The notes beneath the pieces are model-generated. The model saw only the letters and a program-made list of their open reading frames with translations. It did not search any database and was not told the DNA's origin. This document shows positions 10,561-21,849 of a DNA stretch of 64,000 bases, piece by piece. The position numbers and the translations under genes were made by a program. Origin of the DNA: Lepas anatifera (lineage: Eukaryota; Arthropoda; Thecostraca; Lepadidae); NCBI GenBank assembly GCA_034440635.1, contig JAOTON010001685.1, positions 248,001 through 312,000 on the forward strand. Direction: 5' to 3'. Position 1 is the stretch's first letter. Every line of letters begins with the position of its first letter.

Positions 10561-12984
10561 TAAAAAGGTTTTCGTGGGTGCCGCTGCGGTAGGATTTTCG
10601 CTGTACTTTATTTTCAAAGTTTCTTCCCTCTCCACGAGTCGTCCAAGCTCTGCCAACTTTTTCCAGTTTGGCTCTTGCCTCTGTTTCCCGGCTCAAAGGC
10701 CTTCTCTTGGCTTCGCCTGGGACAAAAGTTTGAACAAATTATTCAAAACGTTTTGAGGAGAAAACAGTTATTTTTCGGTTTTGGTTTGCGAAAAAAATCG
10801 CTCCTCATATTCCGATTGAGGGCTGAGAACCTTTTTTCAAGGCTACCAGGGACTCTCATCAAAAACCTGGTTAGCAATCGGCGCCTCTTTTTTCTTTAGG
10901 ACGTAATATCATGTCCTTATAAGCATTACTACGCCTGTCCATGCTTCGTCATACTGTTTCCTGGATTTGTGCCTCCTTCATCGATGCTAAGTTTTCGGAA
11001 CATTAGCGTGGTCTTGTCTAAGAACTCGATCGACAGGCTAATGACACTCCGGGCATGTTCAGCAATGCAAGCGTGAGTGAAAGCCTCGTATCGGGTGGCT
11101 TCCTGAAACGAATGCAACATTTTATAATAATTTTAAAATCTTCATCTTTCTGACCAAGAACGAAATATTAGCTCTAAAAGTTGTGGCCATGCCAGAGCTT
11201 GTCAGCCTCTAACAAATCAAGTGAGCCATCTGTCAACGACATGACATCGCACCACAGAGGTCAGAAAAGTAATTTGGTTCCCCAACGCAGACCAGTTGAT
11301 GCCCCAAGATGAAAGGACGTTCCCAGAGGCAATTATCTGGCAATTATAGCTGTGGGGCAGAAGTCTGAGACATGGCCTTTATTTGTCACATTCAGGTAAT
11401 AAAGTTTAGTATTTATTAGGGATATTGTTCAAAATTAGTTTAGATGGTCTTCAGGCTATGAAATTTTTCAGGTATAAATTAATCCAAAATTGTTTACTTT
11501 TAACTTCTTGGGGGTCAATTATTTTTCTATATACATATTCTTAGTAACATGGGACACTGATTCCAACAAACAAAGAAATTAAAATATGTTGGCAATTTCA
11601 AAGTTATGGACATATAAACGTTTGACACACTCGTAAGGTCTCCATGTATACCCAATATCTCTCGTAGTTGAAGCTCAATTGTTTTCAAAATTTGTATTTA
11701 TATGTTTTCTGACATTTTCATTCAAAATCTGTGCATGAAATCTAAATTGGATCTGAAATATGAAAATTAAAAAAATTGGACATTTTTTCTAAATTTAGTT
11801 TTGATCCAAGAATTTCAAAGGCAGTCTAAAACAAATTCAAACACCACAAAAATTTCAAATCCTCTAACAATTCTAAAATTTATACCAAGGTAAAATGTGT
11901 TGTCCGACAAGAGTAAGAGAGAATCATGAATATCTTTAAAACATGTAGTTCAATTGCAAAGTTCAGTTTATTTTTCCAAATCATAGAACTAAACTGGCTG
12001 GTTTAAAAGTTTGCAGGTTTCAGCTTGATGATAAATGGTGAGTGAAGACCACAGAAAATTAAATATACAGGCACTTCCTACACACGACATGAGATGCTGA
12101 CTGTAAGTTTCAACTTGCCCATTGAAACACTTAGCTATCAAAGCAAACTTGAGTTTTACTTGCAAGAAGGTAAGTAGGTAGGTACCTAAAGTAATGCATG
12201 CTTACCTTGAGATGTTACCAAATGTCTAATAGGTAAATCATTTTATCATGCTCCCCTGTCACCCATTTTGAGCATTAGTCAGTCAATACCCAGCGTAAAG
12301 TTAGGCCCCACTTTTTACAGGTTCTGGAAAAATAACAGGAATTATATGAAACCAGTATGGACCGAGCGCCGCGCGTGGGCGCATCAAGTATGCCCCCCAA
12401 CAAGTCCCAGTTTCCTTACTCTATTAATACCAAGGCCATAATAATCAGGGCAGTTGAATAACAATATAATAATAATTCTTCACCGCGAGGTTCAAATCCC
12501 CAGCCAAAGCCCCGCACGCACGGTTAGACATCCCAAACAACTATGTAGACGAGTCCGGCGCACTTTTGCATTGTGCTCTATAACAATTTGCAACGCGTGC
12601 GCCAGCTTGTCAGCGGAGCTCCAACTTTCCCCAACCCTTCCACCGCGGTGCGAACGCATTGACTTAAACACATCCCCAGCTTTCCCGAGATGGACCGCCC
12701 TCGAAAAGTTCCCCGGCTTCTGATTCGTGTAAAATGGCTGAAAGCAGTTTTTGCTAGTGCTAGCGCCAGTGAAAATAATGAAGCAGAAGGACTACAGATA
12801 TGTAAATTCACGTGATATTAAATAGTCAACCGCTCAAGTAGTCCACATTTTAATTCAACCACAACAACAAAAGTCAAACCTAGAACGTCCCCATTAATAA
12901 CTGTCTAAATGTCCAATGGTAAAATAGTCCACAAAGTCGGAAAATCCACAGCTCAAAGTACCACATAAGTAAAAGTAAGACATA
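10561..12984. other. gene-free, mostly AT-rich stretch
   Basis: 11.1-12.3 kb is clearly AT-rich compared with the rest of the window, with many short A and T runs. GGTTCAAATCCC at about 12489 resembles a Pol III B box but lacks a convincing A box. No gene or array was seen. Confidence 0.5.
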
Positions 12985-13137
12985 ATGTTCATGCCGGAAG
13001 ACCAGAATACTGCAGTAGAGGAAGAAAGAAAATGTTTAGACTCCCCGGCAGCTGAAGATCTTCCCCAACTATGTTGGCACGTTCGGACTTTTCTGACCTC
13101 TGTCGCACCAAATGACGCATCTTGTAAAGAGACATGA
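12985..13137 (+). CDS. small ORF of 50 codons, unassigned
   Basis: ATG at 12985 preceded by an in-frame TAA at 12976; ends at TGA 13135-13137. The peptide begins MFMPEDQNTAVEEERKC and ends SVAPNDASCKET. Its acidic, evenly mixed composition looks more protein-like than most chance frames here, but it matches no family I recognise. It could be a chance frame, a transposon remnant or part of an exon. There is no promoter, splice or neighbour evidence. Confidence 0.15.
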   Translation: MFMPEDQNTAVEEERKCLDSPAAEDLPQLCWHVRTFLTSVAPNDASCKET

Positions 13138-13439
13138 AGTGACAAACGTCTGTTGAGTTGGACGGGTGCTGAGTTTCTGGACAGACAACGATTCATCGCT
13201 GGAAAAGCTGCTGCGTGACCGAGGCAGGGCATATTTCTAGCTATTAATGGTGGGTAATTTTCGCACCAGTTCACTATGGCCACCAGTGAATGGCTCAGGT
13301 CCCACGAGCAGCTTTATCTATAATTTTCAATATTAACTCCCACAATCTAAATAGCATGTCCTGTTTTGTCTTTTGTACTCCACTAGCCCATTTACAGACT
13401 GTAATGCCCTGCTTTGTTCTCCCTAACCTGCGTAGCTTG

Positions 13440-14045
13440 TTGCCTCTATCTGACTGCCCACCAGCGTCCTTCCCTCCCACCTCCTCTGCTCTGCCTGACC
13501 CTATCTGATCTCCTGCCAGTGCTCTGCATTCCCATCTTCTACACGCTGCCCTGTTCTATTTGGTTGCCTACCAGTGCCATGTCTTTATGATTTTCGACCT
13601 TTTTATCACTCGCCCCTGGCCTCCTTTCACTTCTTCTCTATCAACCTCCATCTATCTCTCCTCTTCTTCGCCCTGTCCGGCTCTATCCTTTTGCCCACCA
13701 GCGACCTATCGCCCCTTCTATTCTGCCATCTCCGACCCAACCTGTCTTCACACCGCCACCTTGCCTCTACCACGCCCAGCCCCATATGACTGCCTACCAG
13801 CACCTTGCCCCCTTTCCTCTGTCCGGCTCTATCTGACTGTCTACCAGTGCCCTGTTCTCCTCTTCGCGGCCTACCAGCACCCTGCCCTCCTCTCCTCTGT
13901 CCGGCCCTATATGTGTACGTACCAGAACCTTTGCCCCCTCTCCCCTGTCCCACCCTATATATCTCTTCACCAGCACCCCGCCCCCTCTCCTCTGTCCGGT
14001 CCTATCCGTCTGCCTACCAGCGCACTGCCTCTCTTCTATTCTGCA
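13440..14045. repeat. degenerate pyrimidine-rich minisatellite, about 48-bp unit
   Basis: Recurrent CTGCCTACCAGCRCCCTGCC followed by CTCTCCTCTGTCCGGYCCTA and TCTGA. It is clearest from about 13780 to 14045 and increasingly degenerate leftwards. It lacks stops in some frames, giving a 162-codon artefact frame at 13560-14048. Confidence 0.85.
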
Positions 14046-14219
14046 TAATCATGGGAACGTCCGGAATATTGGAGGGGCCAAGGCGTGTTTAAGAACTGTT
14101 GACTTCTGTTGACATGCTTTCTTAAAGAAAATTTCATTCGCACACGGAATGTCTTCTGCTCCTAGGATGATTTAAAACAAAGGAAGCCAAATATGTCTAA
14201 ATCTGTATTATGCTAAGCA

Positions 14220-14310
14220 CTGTGGGGGAAAGTGGGCCACAAAATAACTGCACGTGATAGAAGCAGTTTTGTCACGTGTGGTTATTTTGTGGACCACTTT
14301 CTCCAACTGC
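14220..14310. repeat. long inverted repeat with paired CACGTG boxes
   Basis: The left arm (about 14220-14257) contains AAAGTGGGCCACAAAATAAC and ends CACGTGA. The right arm (about 14272-14310) is its reverse complement with few mismatches (AAAGTGGTCCACAAAATAAC read on the other strand). The loop is about 14 bases. Each arm carries a CACGTG E-box (14251-14256 and 14273-14278). It could be a small palindromic MITE or a hairpin-forming site; no target duplication is evident. Confidence 0.8.
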
Positions 14311-15134
14311 ACCTTTTATAAGGCCTTGCCTGTCGCTAACTAGCGACGAGTAAGCGTTGATCTTATTTAAGTGAGTTTGAAATATTTTCCTGTCTTCGAC
14401 CACGCTATACAGGAGTGATGATTTATATGTGAAATTTACCTTTAAACGACCCTCTAACTCATTTCCAACCGATGAGATGGACCCCATTGAATGTGTCTGC
14501 CCCCCCCCTCTGGTACGAAAACGTTCCGCCGTCAACGGCAACGGGCAGCTTTAACGGGCAGCTTTACCGGGCTTCAGGCTTTGACTGGATGCCTGTATAG
14601 AAACAGAGTGGTGTGCTCATTGTCTGGGTACGGGCAGCCCGGTCACCGCAGCAGACGCTCCACTCTGCCACGCTGCCACGCTAGAGTAGCGGGTCTCCGT
14701 ACCAGCCCTTCTCACCCCGGCGTCCGCGCACACGGCGTGTGCCCGGGCAGGGTGTCGCATGGTGTGATTCTCTTATAGCGGCTTCGGCTGGACATCTCTG
14801 AAAAGGCCAGCACTGCAACGCCGTTTCACGCAGTTTATACACGCCCGATACTATCCCGCGTCTAGGTGTTGATAGCCAAAGTTTGCACATGATAACGCTG
14901 TTTGGAATTGGGTGGGAATTGTTTTGACATACGTTCAGACCGGTCAGAGGGATTGTTGAGTTTCCACTGCGGCAGTGCCGGGTGGGGGACGCTCCGGCCG
15001 AGGCCCTATAAACCGGCCACTGAGTTCGGCGCCGGGCTGCCACACTGCAGTCGCCACCGCACTTCCCACCCATTGCTATTCGAGTCGCGCCGCCCCGAAA
15101 TAAGCCGCGTCGGCTGTGATGCATAAATCACTGC
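14311..15134. other. gene-free stretch
   Basis: Mixed-composition DNA becoming GC-rich after 14640. No recognisable coding or repeat signal. Confidence 0.45.
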
Positions 15135-15385
15135 TGCGTCGCGTCGGACGGCTGTGGCCATTGACGACGCGTCAGACGGTCGTGACTATTGACGACGCGT
15201 CAGACGGCCGTGGCCATTGTCGGCGTGTCAGACGGTCAGCTGCCATTAACGACGCGTTAGATGGTCAAGGGCCATTGACGACGCGTCTGACGGCCGTGAC
15301 CATTGACGACGCGTCTGACGACCGTGGCCATTGACGACGCGTCAGACGGTCGTGACTATTGACGACGCGTCAGACGGCCGTGCGT
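15135..15385. repeat. minisatellite, 28-bp unit, about 9 copies
   Basis: Units run ATTGACGACGCGTCAGACGG then YCGTGACT. Each has a GACGCGTC palindrome (one unit GGCGTGTC). The array ends sharply near 15385. Confidence 0.93.
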
Positions 15386-16839
15386 GAGCAAGACCCGCTG
15401 CAGTTCGTCAACGGCTTCTGACCAGAGTTTCGGCTGCGACCTGAGCGTATAAGAAAATCTACCGTTTAGCCATTCACAGTCTTGCCATTTTGTTAGCGAT
15501 GCAGATTTCTGTTGTTGTCCAGGCGGCTCGCAATTTAGTGGCGCAGACCTCAGCTGAAGAAGAGGCGTCCTGCAGTAATTCAGTGCCGTTTCACACAGCT
15601 TTTAAGCGATGAGTTGTGTGGCTCGGTAGCCGGCGTTCGTGATTTCCGCTGGTGGGGAATGAGGCGAGCCTGCGGTCCCAACGTCGCTAAGAGAGATGGC
15701 TGTTTTTTTACCGAGTTCCGCTGACTGACTGCCCGCCGCTGGGGGTGGTCTGGAAATGCTGTGACTGTGCCGGTGGTGGATCCCAAACCGGGCCCACCAC
15801 ATTTTGTTGCTTATTGTCGGGTGACGGTGTTGCTTCTCTCAGAAGCTTTTATCTGAACCTTGAGTGCTATCTGCAGTGGTAAGCCTCGCATTTGTTCGAC
15901 TCTCTAGTCTAAAAGAGCCTGGAGAAAGCTGCACGCACTCAGCGGTAACACTCTGTCTGGATCCTATCATTGCTCTTGTGATGATCGCCGCTGAAGGCCT
16001 GCCGCGGCGACCTGATGGCGGCAGCCACAACACTGGCGCCCAACTCGCTGCTGGCGTAAAAAGTCAGCGCCGCCGCCGGGATGCAAATGGTACAATCTGG
16101 CGGGCGTCTGTTCAGCAGGGCTGGCGGCTGCAGCGCGCCGCCACCGGCCCGTTTAACCTTGATGGCGTCATAGAGAAGCTTGTATCGGCACCGTCGTTGC
16201 CTCGTTGGGCCGAAATTGAAACTGGGGAGCGGGCGCGGGCGCGGGCGCGTCGCGGCCGGCGGCCCCGCTGCTTGCGCGCCATTCAGCCGCCTGCGTCCGA
16301 TTTCGACGCCGCGATTGTGCTGTCCCTGCACCAATCATCGCAGATCGCCGCCAGCTTTGAAGTTTTAATGAGACGTCAGGTAGGATGCCTGTGCCGCCGG
16401 CATCTCCCCCTCCCGCGCTCCATCTCAGCCCCGGCACTGTGCCGCACAGCCCGCGGCGGTCGTCGTCTGCCCTCCCTCGCTCTCGTCGACGCCACGCGAT
16501 TTGGCAGCAATATTTTCTCTGTGTGATTGGCCCGGTCGCCGGAGTTTGAAAGGCACAGACGCTGTCTGGGCGGTTTCGCCTCAGGCGAGCCGCGGAAAGA
16601 ACGAACGCTCCGGGCACCGACGCAGCGGCGGTGGCGATAGAGTCATCGAACTTTTCACTGCCCGAGATCATCGCTGATGTCGGGATATCAGGATCCTGAT
16701 GAGCAGGAAGATAGAAAATCAGGGGATGTGGTAGAAGTGTTTGACGAATTGTTGCAAGAGAGGAGGCTTGTTTGCGTGGGGAGCTGCGGGTATGGTTGGG
16801 GTCGGACCTCGTCCAACGACTGTGTGGTCAGCCCCGCAT
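15386..16839. other. CpG-rich stretch with an unassigned 220-codon open frame
   Basis: High GC and CpG, especially 15980-16650. The longest non-tandem open frame of the window (15864-16526, +) lies here, but the opposite strand is also widely open and the translation is Arg/Ala-rich without any domain I recognise. That is what GC-rich noncoding DNA gives by chance. It could be an unmethylated CpG island. Confidence 0.4.
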
Positions 16840-17065
16840 TTGTTGCGGCGCCGTGTTTGTTGCGCCACTGTGTTTGTTGTGCTGCATTGTTTATTGTGCC
16901 GCTGTGCTTGTTGTACCGCCGTGCTTGTTATATCGCTGTTTGTAGTGTCGATGTGCTTGTTGTGTCACCGTGTGTGTTGTTTCCCCGTGCGTTTGTTGTT
17001 GTCCTGTGTTTGTTGTGCCGCTGTGTTTGTCCCGCTTTGTGTGTTCTGTTGTGCTGTTGTACAGT
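16840..17065. repeat. degenerate minisatellite, about 21-bp unit
   Basis: Repeated TGTTTGTTGTGCCGCTGTGC-like units with many substitutions and small indels, about 10 copies. The apparent Cys/Val-rich proteins are artefacts. Confidence 0.8.
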
Positions 17066-17191
17066 CCCGGCGCCCGCCCTCAATGACTTTCGTCACCGTG
17101 CAGTAGTGTGGGGGCGCCGTCAGTGCCGGCCATAACTCCCCCGTGGCCCTAACACCGCCCAGTGGGGCGTTAGGCAAGAGCGAGGGCCGTG

Positions 17192-17245
17192 ACTGGATGT
17201 GCCCTGAGGGGCTGGATCTGCCCTGAGGGGCTGGGTCTGCCCTCC
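17192..17245. repeat. short tandem repeat, 22-bp unit, 2-3 copies
   Basis: TGCCCTGAGGGGCTGGATC recurs twice, then a partial unit. Confidence 0.75.
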
Positions 17246-17469
17246 AACCGGCAGGGGCAGATCCAGCTGGTTGGTTGGTTGGGGGAGGGAAGGGGCAAGC
17301 CCGTACCGGCGAGTAAAACGAAAAACGCGATGCCGTTCATTTTCTGTCTTTTTCAGAGCGAATTCATTTCACCCTCAAATATCTTCTGAACGGTAAAAGT
17401 ACTTCAAACTCTTTTTCTGACCGATTCGTTCTCGCCAATTGATTAGTAATAAACCACTAGTTTGCTTTG

Positions 17470-17496
17470 AGGAGGTGGGGGTGGGGGTGGGGACTT
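17470..17496 (+). repeat. G-run cluster
   Basis: GGAGG followed by three G4-G5 runs separated by single T. Potential G-quadruplex on the + strand. Confidence 0.5.
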
Positions 17497-18820
17497 CTTA
17501 ATTTCGCTTAGGGGAGAGGGAGTGACTGGACTGGCGCTCTGAATTCGCCTCTGGCAACCGGCTAGTGACTGAGCCTGGACCATCTAAGGTCCATGTACCT
17601 CCTTCACAACAGAGCTACGTGGGCAGTCGACTGTAGAAGATTGTATCAGCCTCCGTTCAAGGTGTTTGGCAACACGAGGCGCTGACGTCAGCCTCGCAAC
17701 GCCGGTGGCGTTTTTGCTGCTTAAGCCTATCGGGAGCGGGTGATTTTGAACTGGCATGGAAAGAAAACTGCGCTATGGTTTTTGTTGAAAAATACTTTTG
17801 GGAAAACTTGGGAATTTTCTATTCAAATCTTCCACCGGCTCTATACAGTCAGAAAGCTATCAAAACTTCTAGAACATAAACCAGCCTGGTATTCTAGAGG
17901 CCCTGGGGTTGTATGACTTCCCACGCCTCACGTGCTTATCGTTTCAGTGTGCGCTTATGCATTCCATTAATAACTTCGGCCTGGGTTGAAAACAACGCGG
18001 CTCCCAACGGCTGGCTTCCAGCACGTGAAAGCTTGTTTACGGGTGAAGCCGCTTCTGATAGACTAGGGGAAATCCAGGCAGGCAGCACCAGGTCAAACAC
18101 CACAGCAGCATCAATACGTTTTCTGCTGCACATTACAATAGTTTGAGTTCCAGAGTTCCAGGCTGCTGTTTTTCGCAGTGTACCATCACTGTGTCACACA
18201 ATGTTACAATGTGTCAAGAAGCAAATGTGTGTTTGCTTCTAACCCAAAGCCCCTTTCTCTGTTGTAGCTGTCTGTTAGGGACCATTTCCAGTGTCCCCCA
18301 AAGGGAAACGCATAATTGCGCATACGTACGAAGCATTCCGTTGTTCTGTTGTACTCGTCTCTTCTCGTCATAATGCCACCTTTTTATTGATAAATGGTCT
18401 CTTAATAATCGTTCTGAGTATAACTTCTTTGTCCGCCTCTGAAGAGCTAATGCCGCCCCGGGTGTAGCTGTTTTCTGTGCGCCGATTTGGCGGCCTGGCC
18501 GGGCCGACTGTTGGTTCTACAGATGGCTGCACCATGGCGTCTATTGTCGCCATCGGCTGAGTACACGGAAGGCATCTCTGGCGAGCTGCGGCTGCCAACC
18601 AGGCGTCAGCTGTCTCTCTCCCAGACGGCACGGCGCTTATAGCGAGAGGCCGAAAACTAGAACCGGCTCGCTAAGAACACAAGGACGGTGGTCGCGCTGT
18701 AGGTAGATAACGGCTGGGGCATGAGGTGATATTACTCGTCAGGTGACTAACAACATTTACGGAGAGCAGCTCCTCAGATTCAGCATTATTCAATATTTTC
18801 GTCCAGGCTTCGTGACTCTT
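17497..18820. other. gene-free stretch
   Basis: No coding, RNA or repeat signal recognised. Confidence 0.45.
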
Positions 18821-18828
18821 CCTGCTGG

Positions 18829-18983
18829 CAGTGGCGGATAAAGGACTTCATTTCAGGGACGGGCGAGGGGACTCAAGCCTCCCCACTATTGCCTCGGATC
18901 AGCCTCCGGCAATGCATTTACTTTAGGCACTCTGATATTTAGGGAGGGAGCGGGGCTTGAGGTCTCTCTTGTATCTGCCATTG
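18829..18983. mobile_element. 155-bp hAT-type MITE, copy 1
   Basis: The left end is CAGTGGCGGATAAAGG and the reverse complement of the right end is CAATGGCAGATACAAG, so the ends form imperfect terminal inverted repeats, with a second inverted block CTCAAGCC inside. The flanks CCTGCTGG (18821-18828) and CCTGCTGC (18984-18991) match at 7 of 8, as an aged hAT target duplication would. A second copy of almost the same length lies at 62457-62612. The two share the core ATTGCCTCGGA-CAGCCTCC. No coding capacity. Confidence 0.8.
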
Positions 18984-18991
18984 CCTGCTGC

Positions 18992-20307
18992 GGTAGCCTC
19001 TAAATGGTAAACATATAAGCCATTCCCGCCTAGTTCAGGACTATACTGGTCGGTATCGACGCAGGAAGTGCGGCTCCCGTACCATCGCCTCAACAGACTG
19101 CGGGTGGAATTATTGTGGGACGTGTTGACGAGCCTGCGACGCCCAGTCCCGCCAGCGGCGGCCTCGCGTGCGTTGATTGAATCAATCGTTAAGCCACCGA
19201 TTATCGTTAATCGGCCTAATTGTTAACCCAATTGTTATGGTCTGACCAGAATAGCGGTCAAACCCAATGGTTGCGCAGTAGTGCAGAGGGATCGGTTCAG
19301 CCTCAGGGAGAAACAGACAGTCTTGTATTGCGCCGCATCCGTATCGACTTCCGCAATGGACAAGGGCTGGAAAAATTGCGCTCTGTTTTGAGTCGAGAAA
19401 CGTTCCTTATTTGTTTCTTAACTTTTATTATTTATATTGTGTTGGTAAAGTGCGTGAACACCTTTTTGCCAATTAGCACAACATGCTTGACACCGTCAGC
19501 ATTGTTGTACATAAAGTTTACTTGAACATACGCCCGTCGGATTTCCGACCGTATAAATCATCGGCCTCTTTCCAATGATAACAACGTACACTTGGCAAGA
19601 AACAAAAAAGACATTTTTAACTTACAATATTTTATATCTTGTTTTTCTTTTCTCGCCATCCCTCAAAGAAACAATCCGAATATGCCACCGTACTTCTTCG
19701 TCATTTGGCTACTGCCTGAGGCGCCAATATTGCTGCCTTCATCATTCCTCTCAACGCTAGAAGCGACCCTTGGGGACAAGTGTTTGATGCGTCTTCTAAC
19801 TCTCAGCTCGTCGTCAAATAATTTTCTAGCATCGTCATATCCTCTCAGATGGGCAAGTCGCCATTGCCAACGTGATGCTCCTAGCTGGACTGTTGCATTT
19901 TGAGCTTGTGGTGGTGCGGTGCTGCAGTGTGGTAATTGAGAAAGAGGTGTCTCGCTGGTGTTCACGACATCACCTGGTGGAGATAAGCTTGACAATGGAC
20001 ACAGTATATTTCTAACACCACCTTGCAATGGTGCTTACAACGTAACAAGCTCCGAAGCTGGTTATAAAGCTACGCCTTCTATTTGGTCGTGTTACATTGC
20101 CTGCGGTATGTGATACTGCTTTTCAATACCTTTGCCCAGATGGGAGTCACTTTTGGCCCCCGAAGATTAATTTCCGAGATGGCCGGATATCGTCGGCGTG
20201 CAGCGATGCTTTTCTTGGTGTAGCTGTTCCTGGAACGTGTTCGCGTGCTTCTCGTGATTTTCAGGTCAATAGCACGAAATATCAGATCAGGGAGGTAAGT
20301 TAGGTGA
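18992..20307. other. gene-free stretch
   Basis: No supported gene. The part from about 20100 to 20307 may be further decayed reverse-transcriptase DNA belonging to the element at 20308, but I cannot read a frame through it. Confidence 0.4.
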
Positions 20308-20935
20308 TTACCAACACTGAAATCTGCCCAAACAGTGAAAATTCTTAGAATAACTTTGGATAAGCACCTGACTGGGGAGCAGCAAATATCCATAGTCACA
20401 AAACGATGCTTTGGTTCACTTCTCTCTATCAACAAGCTGGCTCACACTTTCCCTCGAAAAACAGCCAAAACGCTGGTAGAAGCCCTCGTGTCTCCTCACC
20501 TGTGACACTGTCTGCCCTCCAGGGCACCAGTCACTGATCAGAACCGCCAAAGGCTGAACAAGGTCGTGAACTTTGGGGTTCGAATCGTCACCGGCAAGAA
20601 GAACGACCGAATCAGCGCAGCCAGGCGGGAGCTCGGGTGGCCAAGCTTTACCGAGCTCATTTCAACATGCGACTCATCAGCCATTCATAAATTGGTTCAC
20701 CTAACTGAAGGCCCACAGAAAAACAAGTATACGATCAAGAAAAGGCAGGAGGTGTCATGCAGGACAACACGTGCATCAGCCGACACTACCATCATCCAAA
20801 CTTCCAACACAAGACCACCAAATTTAGAAACAACACACAAGAGAGTCCCGCACCGAGCCGTCAGAACCTGGAACGCACTGCCTACGACTGCAAGACACAC
20901 CAAGAACAACTAAAGCTTCAAACAGAAAATAAAGC
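20308..20935 (+). pseudogene. non-LTR retrotransposon reverse-transcriptase C-terminal fragment
   Basis: One frame reads VKILRITLDKHLT (about 20332-20370, the strand typical of the RT thumb), then CFGSLLSINKLAHTF, then LVEALVSPHL, followed by a single TGA at 20503-20505. The same frame then continues through NRQRLNKVVNFGVRIVTG to VPHRAVRTWNALPTT and a stop at 20911-20913. The block order and the RTWNALP ending are typical of the ORF2 C-terminus in CR1/L2/Jockey-type retrotransposons. AATAAA lies at 20928-20933. The TGA probably arose from CGA by CpG decay (inference). The 5' part is lost, as is usual for truncated non-LTR copies. It is a different lineage from the RNase H element at 1-6323. 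Confidence 0.85.
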
Positions 20936-21187
20936 AACTCATCCGACCCTAAATCATAATCTGTGTTACTGTGTCAATCCATTATCAGAAAATCCATGAT
21001 ATTCATTCAATAATTATAATGATAGTCTGTCATCCATAATTAGCACAATCGATGTTAAACGATGATCTGTGTCACTGAGTTGTAAACGGAGATATAATTG
21101 CCACGGCAACGTGGGTATCTCTGATAGATAATAATAATACTGGACTACTGTCCATGCCATTGATTCCTTCACTGTCAACCATTCCTG

Positions 21188-21790
21188 TTACCTTACCGGC
21201 GTGGTACCGAACCTGTATCTTCCGGCGTGGTACCGAACCTGTATCTGCCGGCGTGGTACCCAATCTGTATCTGCCGGCGTGGTACCGGCCCTGTGTCCCT
21301 GCCGGTGTGGTACCGAACCTGTATCTGCCGGCGTGGTACCGGCCCTGCTACCCTCCCGGCGTGGTACCGAACCTGTACCTGTCGTTGTGGTACCGGCCTT
21401 GTGTCCCTGCCTGCGTGGTACCGGCCCTGTGTCCCTGCCAGCGTGGTACTGACCCTGTTAACCTGCCGGCGTGGTACCGAGCCTGTATCTGCCGGCGTGG
21501 TACCGGCCCTTTGCCTCTGCCGGCGTGGTACCGGCCCTCTGTCTCTGCCGGCGTGCTACCCAACCTTTATCTGCCGGCGTGGTACCGGCCCTTTGCCTCT
21601 GCCGGCGTGGTACCGGCCCTGTGTCTCTGCCGGCGTGGTACCGGCCCTCTGTCTCTGCCGGCGTGCTACCCAACCTGTATCTGCCGGCGTGGTACTGGCC
21701 CTTTGCCTCTGCCGATGTGTTACCGAGCCTGTGTCCCTGCCTACTGGCGTGATACCTGTCTCTGTAGGCGTCATCCGTCTTTTACCGGTG
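21188..21790. repeat. minisatellite, 26-28-bp unit, about 22 copies
   Basis: Units run GCGTGGTACCGAACCTGTAT then CTGCCG, alternating with a variant GCGTGGTACCGGCCCTGTGT then CTCTGCCG. Each unit has a GGTACC palindrome (some GCTACC). Two unit types interleave, and a four-unit block (about 21490-21600 vs 21600-21690) repeats as a higher-order unit. Confidence 0.93.
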
Positions 21791-21793
21791 CTG

Positions 21794-21845
21794 TGACGTC
21801 ACTGACAGATTCCGATGACGTCACTGACAGATTCCGATGACGTCA
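21794..21845. repeat. three CRE palindromes in a 22-bp tandem repeat
   Basis: TGACGTCA occurs at about 21794, 21816 and 21838, separated each time by CTGACAGATTCCGA. It directly abuts the preceding 26-28-bp array. TGACGTCA is the consensus CREB/ATF site; use here is unproven. Confidence 0.9.
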
Positions 21846-21849
21846 CTGC

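Noticed and set aside
12446..12510. Possible tRNA or SINE: GGTTCAAATCCC resembles a B box
   Set aside because: The A box is poor (GGGCAGTTGAATAA) and no cloverleaf forms.
12894..13283. 129-codon minus-strand frame
   Set aside because: No recognised domain or splice evidence; overlaps the small plus-strand frame and nothing favours it.
15864..16526. 220-codon + strand frame, the longest outside tandem arrays
   Set aside because: CpG-rich DNA open on both strands; Arg/Ala-rich translation without a recognisable domain. Likely chance.
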